Part shown: one piece after another, positions 45,119-54,345 of the stretch
Numbering within the stretch: the first letter of the stretch is position 1
Layout of the letters: every line of letters begins with the position of its first letter
Source of the DNA: Brevibacterium marinum
GTDB lineage: Bacteria > Actinomycetota > Actinomycetes > Actinomycetales > Brevibacteriaceae
Direction: 5' to 3'
DNA: 64,000 bases
NCBI RefSeq assembly: GCF_011927955.1
Contig: NZ_JAATJN010000001.1
Span: forward strand, 1,178,001-1,242,000
Translations under genes and position numbers: made by a program
The notes under the pieces: generated by a model
Databases searched by the model: none
The model's input: the letters and a program-made list of their open reading frames with translations, nothing else
What the model was told of the DNA's origin: nothing

Positions 45119-45130
45119 TACCCATGGGTA
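45119..45130. promoter_or_regulatory. palindrome upstream of the aldehyde dehydrogenase
   Basis: TACCCATGGGTA is a perfect 12-bp palindrome embedded in TTACCCATGGGTAGGTA. It lies 86 nt before the aldehyde dehydrogenase start, between this gene and the divergent SRPBCC gene. It resembles a TetR-family site; the regulator is not in the window. Confidence 0.5.
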
Positions 45131-45215
45131 GGTACGATTGCTTCGCCGACAGAAACGTATCGGTCACGTTGGAACGAGTCCTGTGACCGCCGCAGCTCGA
45201 CGAGGAGCCCTGATC

Positions 45216-46991
45216 ATGACCACCGACGCCAACACGCACGCCTCCGAGAACCTCCGCACGCCGGGCCACCAGTTGGACACCGCGCGTTTGGACCGGGCGA
45301 TCACCTCCCTGGGATCGGGGGCGCGGACCTGGGCCGATATGTCACTGTCGCAGCGCGCTCAGCTGCTCGAGCGCACGCACGAGTCGGTCGCTCTCAGCGC
45401 GGCGCGATGGACCCGAATCGCCTCGGACATCAAGGGGTTGGAGCCCGAGTCCCAGCTGGTCGGCGAGGAATGGACCTCCGGTCCGTACGCCGCCCTGACC
45501 GGTTTCGCCGCCGTCGCCGGATCCTTGCGGAAGTTGGCCGCTGGAGATTCACCCCTCGACGGGGTCGAGAAGTCGGAAACGGCCGGCGGTCGCCTGACCT
45601 GGAAGGTGCTGCCCACCGATATGAGGGAGTCGATTCTCTTCCACGGTTTCTCCGCCGAGGTCTGGACCCGACCGGGCATCAGCGCGGACCAAGTGCGTTC
45701 CGAGTCCGGATTGGGAGCCACACAGCTCGGAACCGTCGGCGGGGTCAGTCTCGTCCTGGGAGCAGGGAACATCACGTCGATCGGGCCCTTGGACGTGCTC
45801 ACGGAGCTCGTCGCGCACAATCGGACGAGCCTTCTCAAGATCAACCCCAACTTGTCTCCGCTGCTGACGGTGTACCGAGAGGCGCTGGGGCCGCTGATCG
45901 AGGCGGACCTCCTGCGGGTCGTCGAGGGCGGGGCCGAAGTCGGCGGCTACCTGAGCGAACACCCCGAGATCGCCCATGTGCACATCACCGGCAGCGCCGC
46001 CACCCATGATCGGATCGTGTGGGGCGACGACGACACACGTGAGGCTCGTGCCGGGGCACCGGTTCTCGACAAGCCCATTACCAGCGAGCTCGGCGGAGTG
46101 TCCCCGGTCATCGTGGTGCCCGGCCGATGGTCGAAAGCGGACCTGAGGTACCAGGCGGAGAACATCGCCACCATGCGTCTGCACAATGCCGGCCACAACT
46201 GCATCGCCGCTCAGACCGTCGTCATCGATGCCGACTGGCGCCAGCGTGAGGAGTTCCTCGAGGAGCTCAGGGGTGCGCTGGAGCGCATCGAGCAGCGCGA
46301 CCCCTGGTACCCCGGCGGCCGGAGCAGTCTGCGGCAGGCCGAGTCCGATCATGATCAGGTCGAGTCGTTCTCCCAGGGCCGACGGCTGTTGGTCAGCATC
46401 GATTCCGATGAGGCGGAGGAGGTGGAGACCACCGAGTACTTCGCCGCAGTGCTCGGCGTGAGGGCCATCACCGTGGGCTCCCGGGCGCAGGAGGACTCCC
46501 AGTCTCCTCGTGCCGTTGCTTTCCTGCAGCTGGCGGTCGACTATGCCAACGATCGGCTGGCCGGCACCCTGGGAGCCAATGTCGTCATCGCCCCCAATGA
46601 CCGCAAAGTGCTCGGATCGAAATTCGACGCCGAGATCGAACGTCTCCACTTCGGTGCGATCGGGATCAATGTCTGGACCGGTCTGGCCTTCCTCACGTCG
46701 ACGGCCACCTGGGGTGCGTTCCCCGGACATACCCTGGACGATGTGCAGAGCGGAATCGGTGTCGTGCACAACGGGCTGCTCATTCCTCATACCGAGCGGA
46801 CCGTGATCTCCGGGCCGTTCCGTCCCTTTCCGCGGTCCGTCGTCGGCGGAGAGTTCTCGCTGTTTCCCAAACCGCCCTGGTTCGTCACCGCACGCAGTGC
46901 CGCCCGGACGGGACAGGCACTGACGAAGTTCGCCGCCGCGCCCAGCTGGGCGAAACTGCCCGGCATCTTCTTCCACGCATTCCGCGCCTGA
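45216..46991 (+). CDS. aldehyde dehydrogenase family protein
   Basis: A 591-residue member of the NAD(P)-dependent aldehyde dehydrogenase superfamily, about 100 residues longer than usual. The catalytic Cys sits in HNAGHNCIAAQTVV, and the general-base Glu in ITSELGGVSPVIV; the N-terminal 60 residues and the C-terminal tail (ARTGQALTKFAAAPSWAKLPGIF) are extra. ATG 45216 has GAGGAG at 9 nt. Substrate unknown. No co-transcribed gene follows. Confidence 0.85.
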   Translation: MTTDANTHASENLRTPGHQLDTARLDRAITSLGSGARTWADMSLSQRAQLLERTHESVALSAARWTRIASDIKGLEPESQLVGEEWTSGPYAALTGFAAVAGSLRKLAAGDSPLDGVEKSETAGGRLTWKVLPTDMRESILFHGFSAEVWTRPGISADQVRSESGLGATQLGTVGGVSLVLGAGNITSIGPLDVLTELVAHNRTSLLKINPNLSPLLTVYREALGPLIEADLLRVVEGGAEVGGYLSEHPEIAHVHITGSAATHDRIVWGDDDTREARAGAPVLDKPITSELGGVSPVIVVPGRWSKADLRYQAENIATMRLHNAGHNCIAAQTVVIDADWRQREEFLEELRGALERIEQRDPWYPGGRSSLRQAESDHDQVESFSQGRRLLVSIDSDEAEEVETTEYFAAVLGVRAITVGSRAQEDSQSPRAVAFLQLAVDYANDRLAGTLGANVVIAPNDRKVLGSKFDAEIERLHFGAIGINVWTGLAFLTSTATWGAFPGHTLDDVQSGIGVVHNGLLIPHTERTVISGPFRPFPRSVVGGEFSLFPKPPWFVTARSAARTGQALTKFAAAPSWAKLPGIFFHAFRA

Positions 46992-47121
46992 GCACGTTCC
47001 CGGCTGATTGCGGCTGTCGTCCGGCCGGTACCGGCTGCCGTCCGGGTGGCGGACTTCCGGCTGTCGTCCGACAGGGGACTCGGAGAAGAAAAAGAGGCAC
47101 CCGAGGCTCCGGAGGAAGAGA
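46992..47121. repeat. three imperfect copies of a CGGCTGYCGTCCG word
   Basis: CGGCTGTCGTCCG (47011), CGGCTGCCGTCCG (about 47031) and CGGCTGTCGTCCG (47058) follow the aldehyde dehydrogenase stop. I see no gene or clear terminator here. Confidence 0.5.
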
Positions 47122-47535
47122 ACGACGCCACGCCCCAGGATCGTCTGCCATATGCACACGCTGCTCAGTGGAAAGATCGACGGTATCGCCAACCCGACTT
47201 CGGTGGGGATGCGCTCCCAGAAACTGGACTTCGATCTGTTCCTCGGTGAGGATCGCCGCTTCCACAAGCACCGCGGATGGCTCAGCGAGACCGGGACGAG
47301 CCGGGCGCTCATGGGAGATGTCGGCCCAGGCGAACTTTCCGAACCTGTCGAGCCGGTGCCTGCCGGTGACTTCATCGCCGATCCCGATGCCCGGATGCAC
47401 TACTTCGCCGTCGATCGCGGAGCCAAGCTCGCCGGGGACAAGAGCCCGTTCGAGTGCTTCGATGTCAAGGCCCACATCGTCGAGTTGATTCCGGCTTCCG
47501 CCGATGAAGCCTTCAAATCGCACCTGCGATCGGTA
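47122..47535 (+). pseudogene. RibD/DHFR-like reductase, 3' truncated and without a normal start codon
   Basis: The frame reads TTPRPRIVCHMHTLLSGKIDGIANPTSVG..., which is the N-terminal part of a dihydrofolate/pyrimidine-reductase-like (RibD C-terminal domain) protein, up to DEAFKSHLRS; the rest of the about 210-residue domain, including the GGGG nucleotide-binding loop, is missing. A ribosome site GGAGGAAG is followed by ACG ACG CCA where ATG is expected, so the start codon seems lost too (an internal ATG exists at 47152). The break at about 47530 abuts the 3' end of the MFS pseudogene. Confidence 0.65.
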
Positions 47536-47550
47536 GCGGGCAACGGCTTG

Positions 47551-48346
47551 TCAGGGAAGTACGGTAGTCCGGGCGACACGGGTAAGTCGCGACTCAGAGT
47601 CCGGGCATCTTGTCAGAAGAGGGCTCCGTTGGCCGGGGGCCGACATCTTCCTGGGACGTCGTCGACCAGAGATCCAAAACAAGACAGCCGCAAGGGCCGC
47701 GGCAGCGACACCCAACCAGAAGGTCGCGACGAATCCACCCGGGCTCGGCGCCGCGAATCCGGCCGAGGGCTCGAACTGCACCGCCAGCACCATGCCGGTG
47801 ACTGTCGCGCCCGAACTCGTTCCCACACTGCGCATCAGAGCGTTGACCCCGATCGCCAAACCGGTCATCGAATAGGGCACCTCGGCCATGACGAGAGTGG
47901 GAATGGCAGCGTAATCCATCGCGAGTCCGGCCAGGGCGAACACGCTGGCGACGATGATCTGCCATATTTCACCGTGCCAAGCCACAGAGATGAGATATTC
48001 GACCATAGAGGTCATCGCACCGGCCACTGTAGTCACACGAGCCCCCTATCGATCGGTGATGGCCGCGGCGAGGGGTGCGACGGCCATCATAGCGAGGGAA
48101 CAGGGTACCAAGGCCATGCTCGCCCACAGGATACTCAAACCCAAACCGGCTTCAGTGCTGGTCGGCAGCTCAAGAAGCTGCAGGAACGAGACCTCTTGGA
48201 CGAAGAGAGCGAAGCCGAAGGCGATCGAACCGAGGCTGACCATCAGCAACGGGAACTTCGACATGATGCGCAGATGGATCAGTGGGTCACGCGTGCGCAA
48301 CTCGTGGTATCCCCAGAGGAAGAGTACAACGAGCCCCGTTACCTTT
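47551..48346 (-). pseudogene. MFS transporter pseudogene, C-terminal part
   Basis: The minus strand encodes VTGLVVLFLWGYHELRTRDPLIHLR, several helices, and ends ISGRRRPRKMSAPG. This is the second half of a DHA2-type MFS exporter. A TAG stop at 48046-48048 interrupts it (AITDR*GARVTTVAGA); both sides are in the same frame, so this is a point nonsense mutation. The first half of the gene lies at 49948-50607 beyond an IS110 element. Confidence 0.8.
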
Positions 48347-48349
48347 TAA

Positions 48350-48600
48350 GTAGCCCCAACATCCGTCAGGATAGAAAGGGGTCGCTGGCCTGAGAGCCCC
48401 GGCATGATTCATGCCCCCAGTCACCATGATCAGGGGGGTGTTGTCACCGAGGCTCGAAGGCACCAGGGAAATCGCTGATAGGGGCCAGAACCACTGGCAG
48501 AACACATGCCTCGAGCCCGACCGTAACGTGGATGCCGACTCCCGGAGCCACCCAGCACAACCGGCCAGCCGAACCACTCACAACCGAAATCGCTCCAATC
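48350..48600 (+). ncRNA. candidate IS110 bridge RNA
   Basis: The leader upstream of the IS110 transposase is too long for an ordinary 5' UTR and shows stem-loops, as expected for the bridge RNA locus of the IS110 subgroup. I could not define its ends or guide loops by eye, so this is a positional call based on known IS110 architecture. Confidence 0.45.
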
Positions 48601-48607
48601 GAAGAAG

Positions 48608-49819
48608 ATGAGTGACATGATCACCAACCACGCGGACATCGACGTATTCATCGGCATCGATGTCGGCAAACACAACCACCACACTGTAGCCCTGACCAGG
48701 GACGGGACCCAACTGTTGTCGAAGGCCCTGCCACAGAACGAAGCGAAACTGCGAGCCTTGATCGACAAGCTCCGCTTACACGGAACCCTGCTTGTCGTCG
48801 TGGACCAGCCGGCCACGATCGGGGCCTTACCCGTCGCGGTCGCTCAGGCCGAGTCCATCACTGTGGCCTACCTGCCCGGGCTGGCGATGCGCCGCATCGC
48901 CGACCTCCACCCGGGTGAGGCCAAGACCGATGCCCGGGACGCCGGCAACATCGCCGAAGCCGCACGGACCATGCCCCACACGCTCAGGGGCATTCGTGTC
49001 AGCGATGAGAACATCGCCGAACTGTCGATGTTGTGTGGCTACGACGATGACCTCGCGCAACAGGCCACAGCCACATCGAACCGGATCCGGGGCCTGCTCA
49101 CCCAGATCCACCCCGGACTGGAGGCCGTCATCGGCGACCACCTTGATCACCCCGCGATGACGGCGCTGCTGATGAAGTACCCGACACCCAAAGCACTCCG
49201 CAGAGCCGGCACACGCCGGGTCCAGACGCTGTTGCGCACACACGCCCCACGGGCATGGAAGCGCTGGACGTCAGCGATCTTCACCGCACTCGACGGCCAG
49301 ACTGTGGTCGTGGCTGGTACCGACGCCGCCGGCATCGTGTTGCCGCAATTGGCGAGGGCGTTGGCCCAGACCCGAACGTCGAGGGACGAAGTCTTTTCCC
49401 GCATCGAGGAGCTGGTCGAGTCGCATCCTCTTTTCGAGCTCCTGACCTCGATGCCGGCAGTCGGGGTCAGGACGACGGCGAGGATCTTGACCGAGGTCGT
49501 GGGTAAGGACTTCGCCACCGCCGGGCACCTGGCCTCCTATGCCGGACTCGCGCCAGTGACGTGGCGATCGGGGACCTCGATCCGTGGCGATCATTCCTCA
49601 CACCGGGGCAACAAGGTCCTCAAACGGGCGTTGTTCCTATCCGCCTTCGCAGCGCTGAAAGACCCGTTGTCGAGGGCCTATTACGACCGGAAACGCGCTC
49701 AGGGAAAGAAGCATAACCAGGCCTTGATCGCGCTGGCACGTCGGCGGTGCAATGTGTTGTTCGCGATGCTGCGCGATGGCACCTACTTCCACGCACCGAT
49801 GGAGACCACCGTCGCATAG
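48608..49819 (+). CDS. IS110 family transposase (DEDD recombinase)
   Basis: A 403-residue, full-length IS110 recombinase. N-terminal RuvC-like DEDD domain with FIGIDVGKHNHH (Asp18), VVDQPATIGALPV and KTDARDAGNIAEAAR; C-terminal transposase_20 domain with TSMPAVGVRTTARILTEV and the Ser region GHLASYAGLAPVTWRSGTSIRGDH. All parts are present so it may be active. It works with a bridge RNA that pairs with target and donor DNA in relatives. Confidence 0.93.
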   Translation: MSDMITNHADIDVFIGIDVGKHNHHTVALTRDGTQLLSKALPQNEAKLRALIDKLRLHGTLLVVVDQPATIGALPVAVAQAESITVAYLPGLAMRRIADLHPGEAKTDARDAGNIAEAARTMPHTLRGIRVSDENIAELSMLCGYDDDLAQQATATSNRIRGLLTQIHPGLEAVIGDHLDHPAMTALLMKYPTPKALRRAGTRRVQTLLRTHAPRAWKRWTSAIFTALDGQTVVVAGTDAAGIVLPQLARALAQTRTSRDEVFSRIEELVESHPLFELLTSMPAVGVRTTARILTEVVGKDFATAGHLASYAGLAPVTWRSGTSIRGDHSSHRGNKVLKRALFLSAFAALKDPLSRAYYDRKRAQGKKHNQALIALARRRCNVLFAMLRDGTYFHAPMETTVA

Positions 49820-49947
49820 CTCGATTCAAGCACGTCCACGACGAGTTCGAGACCTTGTCCCGGACAGATCACTCCTGCTCACCATCAGCGACCGAAACTG
49901 TTAGAAGAAATCAAGGCTTACACCTTGACGAAAACCATAGGGGCACC

Positions 49948-50607
49948 CCCCCCCAGCGTCGCCGCCGATGTCCATCCCCACATCGGGCCCTGAGAGAGCG
50001 CGGTCAGGATCACGCTCAGACCGACGGAGAGTAGCAGAGCCCCGAGCCGGTCGAATCGTTGCCGAAGGCGATCGGCCCTGGGGACGACGACGGCCACTGC
50101 GGTGAGAATGATGGTTCCAAGGGCGGCTGTCGTCCAGAAGAGGAGTTTCCAATCCCCGATCTCAGCGATCCAGGCGGCGAGCGGCAGACCGATCGCGCCG
50201 CCGAATCCCATGCTCGAGCTGATGATGCTGATGCTGGTGATGCGGATCTTGCGGTTTTCGACCAGACCCATGATCGAAACGCCGACAGCTGTGGCTCCCA
50301 TGCTCACCCCCTGGAGCCCGCGACCGACGAGCAGCCACCCCAATTCGCTCGAGAGCGCAGCGATCAGGGATCCCAGTGTCATCATGGTCAGTAGAGCCAT
50401 CAGGACCGTGCGCATACCGAAGATATCTGCCAGGTGCCTGGAAACCGGCGTGGTGACAGCCGCAACCACCAGAGAAATGGTCAGGACCCATGCTGTAGCG
50501 CTGCGTGGTGCATCGAGGAGGTCGGGAAGATGGTTCTGAATGGGAACGACAAGTGTCTGCACGAACGCCGTGCTCGTAGCAACACCGGTAAGTACGACCA
50601 CGAGCAC
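49948..50607 (-). pseudogene. MFS transporter pseudogene, N-terminal part
   Basis: The minus strand reads VLVVVLTGVATSTAFVQTLVVPIQNHLPDLL ..., helices 1-7 of a DHA2-type exporter (motif A RHLADIFGMRTVLM, motif C-like GMGATAVGVSIMG), and stops being host sequence at TLGG near 49948, where the IS110 element begins. An in-frame GTG at 50607 is the first start available; an earlier CTG behind AGGGAGG (about 50640) is possible. Together with 47551-48346 it makes one broken gene. Confidence 0.8.
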
Positions 50608-50798
50608 CCAGGGACGACGAATGAGAAAGCCGCTATCGGCCAGTGCTGCCCTCCCTGTACAATTTTCGACGTCATCCGATCATTGCGTAGGCTCTGGGCG
50701 ATCGGCGATGAAGCCCAGGAGTCCTGCGGGCCGAAATCCGCCAACCACAGGCGATCGAGTTCTGACCGACTCTCGTACGGTACGTGGGCGCCCGTGAT

Positions 50799-51827
50799 CT
50801 AAGGCCAGAACGAACCTGGGTAGTGCCGCTGGCGTCGATGCGACTTGGGCGGCCCGGCTGGTAGACGTCTCGATAGCCGGGTGTTGTCCACAGCGAGCAC
50901 AGACGTCGCCACCGAGGTGCCCTCTTCGGTGAGATACGTCTTGTCAGTGAGGAGCCCTACCCTGGTGCGGATCGTTTTCCGAATCCCGTACAAATCGTCG
51001 CCAGACCGGCCCCGACGTCCATGGATTTCGGTCTGGAGCCGTCTCCTCGTTTCATCAAGCTTGGTCCCGACGAGGGCAACGACATGGAACGGGTCCATGA
51101 CCGTTATTGCCTCCGGCAGCTCGTCGGTGGCGGCCTTCTTGTACCCGGCGAAGGCATCCATCGCGACGTGATCGATGCCGGCCCTGAAGTCATCGGGCTG
51201 GTCGCTCAACCAGTTGCTGAAGGCTTCAGCCGAGCGGCCGGGGACGATGTCGAGCAATCGTGCTGGCCGGGACGTGAGATCAACGATGACAGTCACCCAC
51301 CGGTCGATGCCGCGGTGGGACCAGCAGTGTTCATCGACACCGATCGTGGACACACCATCAAGGCGGGAAGCATCGGCGAGCAAGAGGCTACGGCCGAGGT
51401 CGAGGACCGCCGAGCACACGGTGTTCCACGAGGTGGCGAGGTTCTTCGCGATGACGTGGATGCTCATCTTGTCGATGACTACGGACTTCAGAGCCCATAG
51501 ACGTGCGGTGCGAGAGAGTTTCGATCGGCCCGCACAGGCCCGTGCTGGCGATTGGGACCACCGCTGGTGGCAGCGGGGGCAAGTGTAGGTGCGGATACGA
51601 ATGGCCAGTGTCACCGATGTCAGCCCGATCGGTGGATGGATGAGTTTGCGGATCCTCGTGGCCCGGACGAGTCCGCGTTGTCGGCAGTCTGGGCAGGCGT
51701 CGTCGTGGTCGGTGATCAAGCACAGCACGGTCAGGTGCCGTCCAGTGTGATGCTGGCCGATCGCGGTCAGACCGAGATCAGTCAAAGCGAGTGCGGTGTC
51801 GAGGCAGGGCGGGGTAAAGTTGTGCAC
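50799..51827 (-). pseudogene. ISL3 family transposase, C-terminally truncated
   Basis: This 342-residue frame is an ISL3 transposase: N-terminal zinc ribbon (CPDCRQRGLVRATRIRKL, CPRCHQRWSQ), then the DDE domain with STIGVDEHCWSHRG and VAMDAFAGYKKA. It stops shortly after YLTEEGTSVATSVLAV, about 80-100 residues early, so the final catalytic Glu is lost. The tail reads RRLPAGPPKSHRRQRHYP, which is not family sequence. Inactive remnant. Confidence 0.85.
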
Positions 51828-52234
51828 GAGGGGCCTTGGGTCGTGATGGAGTCTTGAACACCTACATCATTGCACCCAAGGTCCCGTACTTTTTCGACCC
51901 CGGCTCAGATCCTCTACACCGCCCTATTTATGAAGAGCCACGAAACTGGTCAGTGTCCCAGCCCGGATCGCGACATCGGCACGGCGAGTCACGTTACATC
52001 TGCCCGAACAATGGCCCTGGGAGACGGAATGGAGAAGTCTCTTCGTCGCTGCCAATGCCCCGCCCGGGCGGGTTGTAGCCTGACCGACCAGCCGCCACCG
52101 GCGCGATACGAGGACTCTTCAGTGGAACACGACGGGCAGCGAGGCCCGCATCACAGTCCTGCCGGAAACCCGGGGCTTAGTCCGAAATCGGATCACACCG
52201 AGACTCCCTCTTGGATCGGTGGATTCAGGCTAAG
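51828..52234. mobile_element. remnants of ISL3 and IS1380 ends
   Basis: No intact gene is present. The left part carries the upstream end of the ISL3 element (CCTTGGGT near 51832 and an inverted ACCCAAGG near 51887). The right edge, ATCGGTGGATTCAGGCTAAG (52215-52234), matches 18 of 20 bases of the sequence that ends the IS1380 remnant at 59466-59485, so an IS1380-type end abuts and truncates tnsB here. Confidence 0.5.
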
Positions 52235-52757
52235 ACAACGCTTATCGTCGGAGTCGACCGCGATGCATATTCCGCCAAAACCTCGGTGCAGGCGGCATCC
52301 CACCGCGAATCGATACCCGTGGCGTAGCGTCCAGTCATTCGACTGTCAGCAAGACCCGCCAAACCGCCGCTACGATATCCGGTCATCCAACGCTCCAACG
52401 TGCGCGTCGACACATTCGCCGAGACCGCAGCTCGCGCAGTCCCTGCTTCAACGAGACATCACCGTTATACTCCAACAACGGGCGCACGACCGCAGCACGA
52501 TGATCTAACTTCGCCCGCTGAGCCGGACTCAAGTCACTCAACACAACATTCGATGCAGGCTGATACCCCTCATCTTCCGCCGCCTGAGTATCGTCACCGA
52601 TAATTTTCGCGCCCTCTAACAGCGACAGCGTCGCCACCGAACGGAACTTGTCGCCACGAAACAGTTGCGCGGCGGCCGCAGACATGGAAGCGATTTCCCA
52701 CATGTCGCCCTCGAACCACACTTGTTTGCCCACCGAGAGTTCAACAACCGACGCCAT
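52235..52757 (-). pseudogene. Tn7-like TnsB (Mu-type transposase), N-terminal fragment with frameshift
   Basis: ATG 52757, with GAGGAG 7 nt upstream, opens MASVVELSVGKQVWFEGDMW ..., the N-terminal domain of a Mu/TnsB-like transposase. At about 52432 the frame shifts (...KQGLRE | AAVSANVSTRTLERWMTGYR), and the second frame runs through the HTH part to STPTISVV, where an IS1380-type end cuts it. Only about 170 of some 650 residues remain. The start overlaps the tnsA fragment by 17 bases, the native coupled layout. Confidence 0.75.
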
Positions 52758-53096
52758 CGGCGATCTCCTCAAATTTTGATCCTGCACTCAGGTATGTCCC
52801 CAGCGGGGCATCGAGGCTTACCTCGTTTTCTCCTGACCACGCCCGATAGCGGTCATCAAACGACATGCCGCCTGGCCCGTCGAATTCTCGTACGTCCTGT
52901 GGCCCGAACATTTGGAGACGGCGACTTGCTCCGAGTGCCTTGATGTTCGCCAAACGGCGGGGGGCGTCACCAGACCACACTTCGTATCGCCAACCTGCCG
53001 CTTCGCAGACCTGTCGTGTCCAGGCGAACACAGCCGCGACCTTCGGCCGACTGACGAACTCGGCGGGACTGATGCAAGGATCGGTGACAATCGGGG
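52741..53096 (-). pseudogene. TnsA-like transposase endonuclease, C-terminal fragment
   Basis: The minus frame TPIVTDPCISPAEFVSRPKVAAVFAWTRQVCEAAGWRYEVWSG...EEIADGVGC resembles the C-terminal half of TnsA-like heteromeric transposase endonuclease subunits, which sit directly upstream of TnsB. The N-terminal nuclease half is missing because an IS3 element begins at about 53097. With the tnsB fragment it shows that a Tn7-like transposon once lived here. Confidence 0.7.
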
Positions 53097-53098
53097 TG

Positions 53099-54004
53099 TC
53101 ACGCTGCGACTGCAGGTGACTCAATAATTGCTTCGTACTCAACAGGCGTCAAACGACCCAACCGGGCTTGCCGCCGACGCCGATGATACGTTCGCTCGAT
53201 CCACGTCACGATCGCGATCCTCAACTGCTCCCGGCTCGCCCACCGGCGACGGTCGAGGACATTCTTCTGTGCCAGAGCGAAGAAGCTCTCCATGGCAGCA
53301 TTGTCACCAGCCGCGCCGACTCGGCCCATCGACCCCACCAGGCCGTGACGGGCCAGAGCACGGGTGAACTTCTTCGACCGGAATTGGCTGCCGCGATCGC
53401 TGTGCGTCACGCATCCGGCCACGTCACCACCGCGACGGGCCACGGCCATCTCGAGGGCATCAACAGCCAAGCGCGCCTTCATTCGGGCCCCGATGGAGTA
53501 GCCGACGATCCGGGAGGAGTAGACATCCTTGATCGCGCACATGTACAGCTTGCCCTCATCGGTGTGGTGCTCGGTGATATCGGTGAGCCACAGCTCATTG
53601 ACGGCCGTAGCGTGGAACTCGTGCCGCACCCGTCCGTCGGCGTCGACGACCGTGCACAAGTCGTCGTGGACGGGTGGGCCCGGCCGCTTACCGCTGCTCT
53701 TTGCTCGGGCCTTGCCGAAGGCCGAGAACCAGGCGTTATCCGAGCACAGCCGCCATGCGGTGCGTACCGCCATGGGCTCGCCGGCGGTCTCAGCTTCGTC
53801 GGCAAGGTACCGGTACCCGAACTCGGGATCGTCCCGGTGGGCGTCGAAGAGGGCGTTAGCCCGATACGCCTCATTCACCTCGGCTTCGGGCACAGGGGCG
53901 GCCAGCCACCGGTAATAGGGCTGGCGGGAGAGCTTGAGAACCCGACACGACACCGCCACGGGGATCCCGTCGACGGCGAGCTCTCTCACGAGCGGGTAGA
54001 GCAC
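53099..54004 (-). CDS. IS3 transposase OrfB (DDE integrase)
   Basis: A 301-residue integrase-like protein: HTH_21 region (YRANALFDAHRDDPEFGYRYL), first Asp in NELWLTDITEH, second in THSDRGSQFRS, Glu in AAMESFFALAQKN, C terminus GRLTPVEYEAI. It overlaps orfA by 19 bases in the minus 1 frame, so it is normally made as an OrfAB fusion by ribosomal frameshifting. Full length and potentially active. Confidence 0.9.
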   Translation of the reverse strand: MLYPLVRELAVDGIPVAVSCRVLKLSRQPYYRWLAAPVPEAEVNEAYRANALFDAHRDDPEFGYRYLADEAETAGEPMAVRTAWRLCSDNAWFSAFGKARAKSSGKRPGPPVHDDLCTVVDADGRVRHEFHATAVNELWLTDITEHHTDEGKLYMCAIKDVYSSRIVGYSIGARMKARLAVDALEMAVARRGGDVAGCVTHSDRGSQFRSKKFTRALARHGLVGSMGRVGAAGDNAAMESFFALAQKNVLDRRRWASREQLRIAIVTWIERTYHRRRRQARLGRLTPVEYEAIIESPAVAA

Positions 54005-54297
54005 AATTGATCAGCAGGCTTCGCCTGCGACAAGTACGCGGCGGCACGACGCAGGACCTCGTTCTCCTGTTCCAGCAGGCGAGTTCGACGTCGCAGCTCG
54101 CGCAGCTCGGTGGACTCATCGGTGGTCTTTCCGGGCTTGTTGCCGGCATCGATGTCTGCTTGGCGCAGCCATTTGTTGATGGTGCCTTCGTGGATGCCGA
54201 AGTCCTTGGCGATCTGGGCGATCGTTGTCTTCTCGTCGCGGTTCAAAGCCACACGGACGACGTTATCGCGGAACTCTTTCGGGTAGGGCTGGGGCAT
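53986..54297 (-). CDS. IS3 transposase OrfA
   Basis: A 103-residue helix-turn-helix protein (MPQPYPKEFRDNVVRVALN, then IAQIAKDFGIHEGTINKWLRQADI) with a C-terminal leucine-zipper-like coil (ELRELRRRTRLLEQENEVLRRAAAYLS). ATG 54297 has GGAAGGAT upstream. It overlaps orfB by 19 bases. Confidence 0.9.
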   Translation of the reverse strand: MPQPYPKEFRDNVVRVALNRDEKTTIAQIAKDFGIHEGTINKWLRQADIDAGNKPGKTTDESTELRELRRRTRLLEQENEVLRRAAAYLSQAKPADQLCSTRS

Positions 54298-54345
54298 GGT
54301 GTCTATCCTTCCAGGCTTGCCTGAGAACAAGCCAGATCAGATGTC

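Larger units (their letters stand above)
48347..49947 (+). mobile_element. IS110 family insertion sequence in an MFS gene
   Basis: The element splits an MFS gene; host sequence resumes at about 48346 and 49948 (ends are estimates from where the reading frame is lost, IS110 has no clear terminal repeats). It has a 260-bp leader before the transposase and a 130-bp tail. In the IS110 group the long leader encodes a bridge RNA; the leader here has several stems, such as GGCATGA-T-TCATGCC (48401-48415) and a C5/G6 pairing (48414-48438). Confidence 0.75.
53097..54345 (-). mobile_element. IS3 family insertion sequence
   Basis: An IS3 element with overlapping orfA and orfB on the minus strand. The tnsA reading ends at about 53096, where TGTCA begins (and contains the orfB stop). 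The other end is less sure, near 54338-54350, where IS630 sequence begins. Flanking sequences on the two sides are different elements, so a later deletion has probably occurred. Confidence 0.75.

Noticed and set aside
47008-48393. 461-codon plus-strand frame as one large gene
   Set aside because: Only the first 140 codons look like a protein (RibD/DHFR type); the rest is antisense to the MFS pseudogene.
50799-51827. intact ISL3 transposase
   Set aside because: It ends about 80-100 residues early and lacks the final catalytic Glu region.
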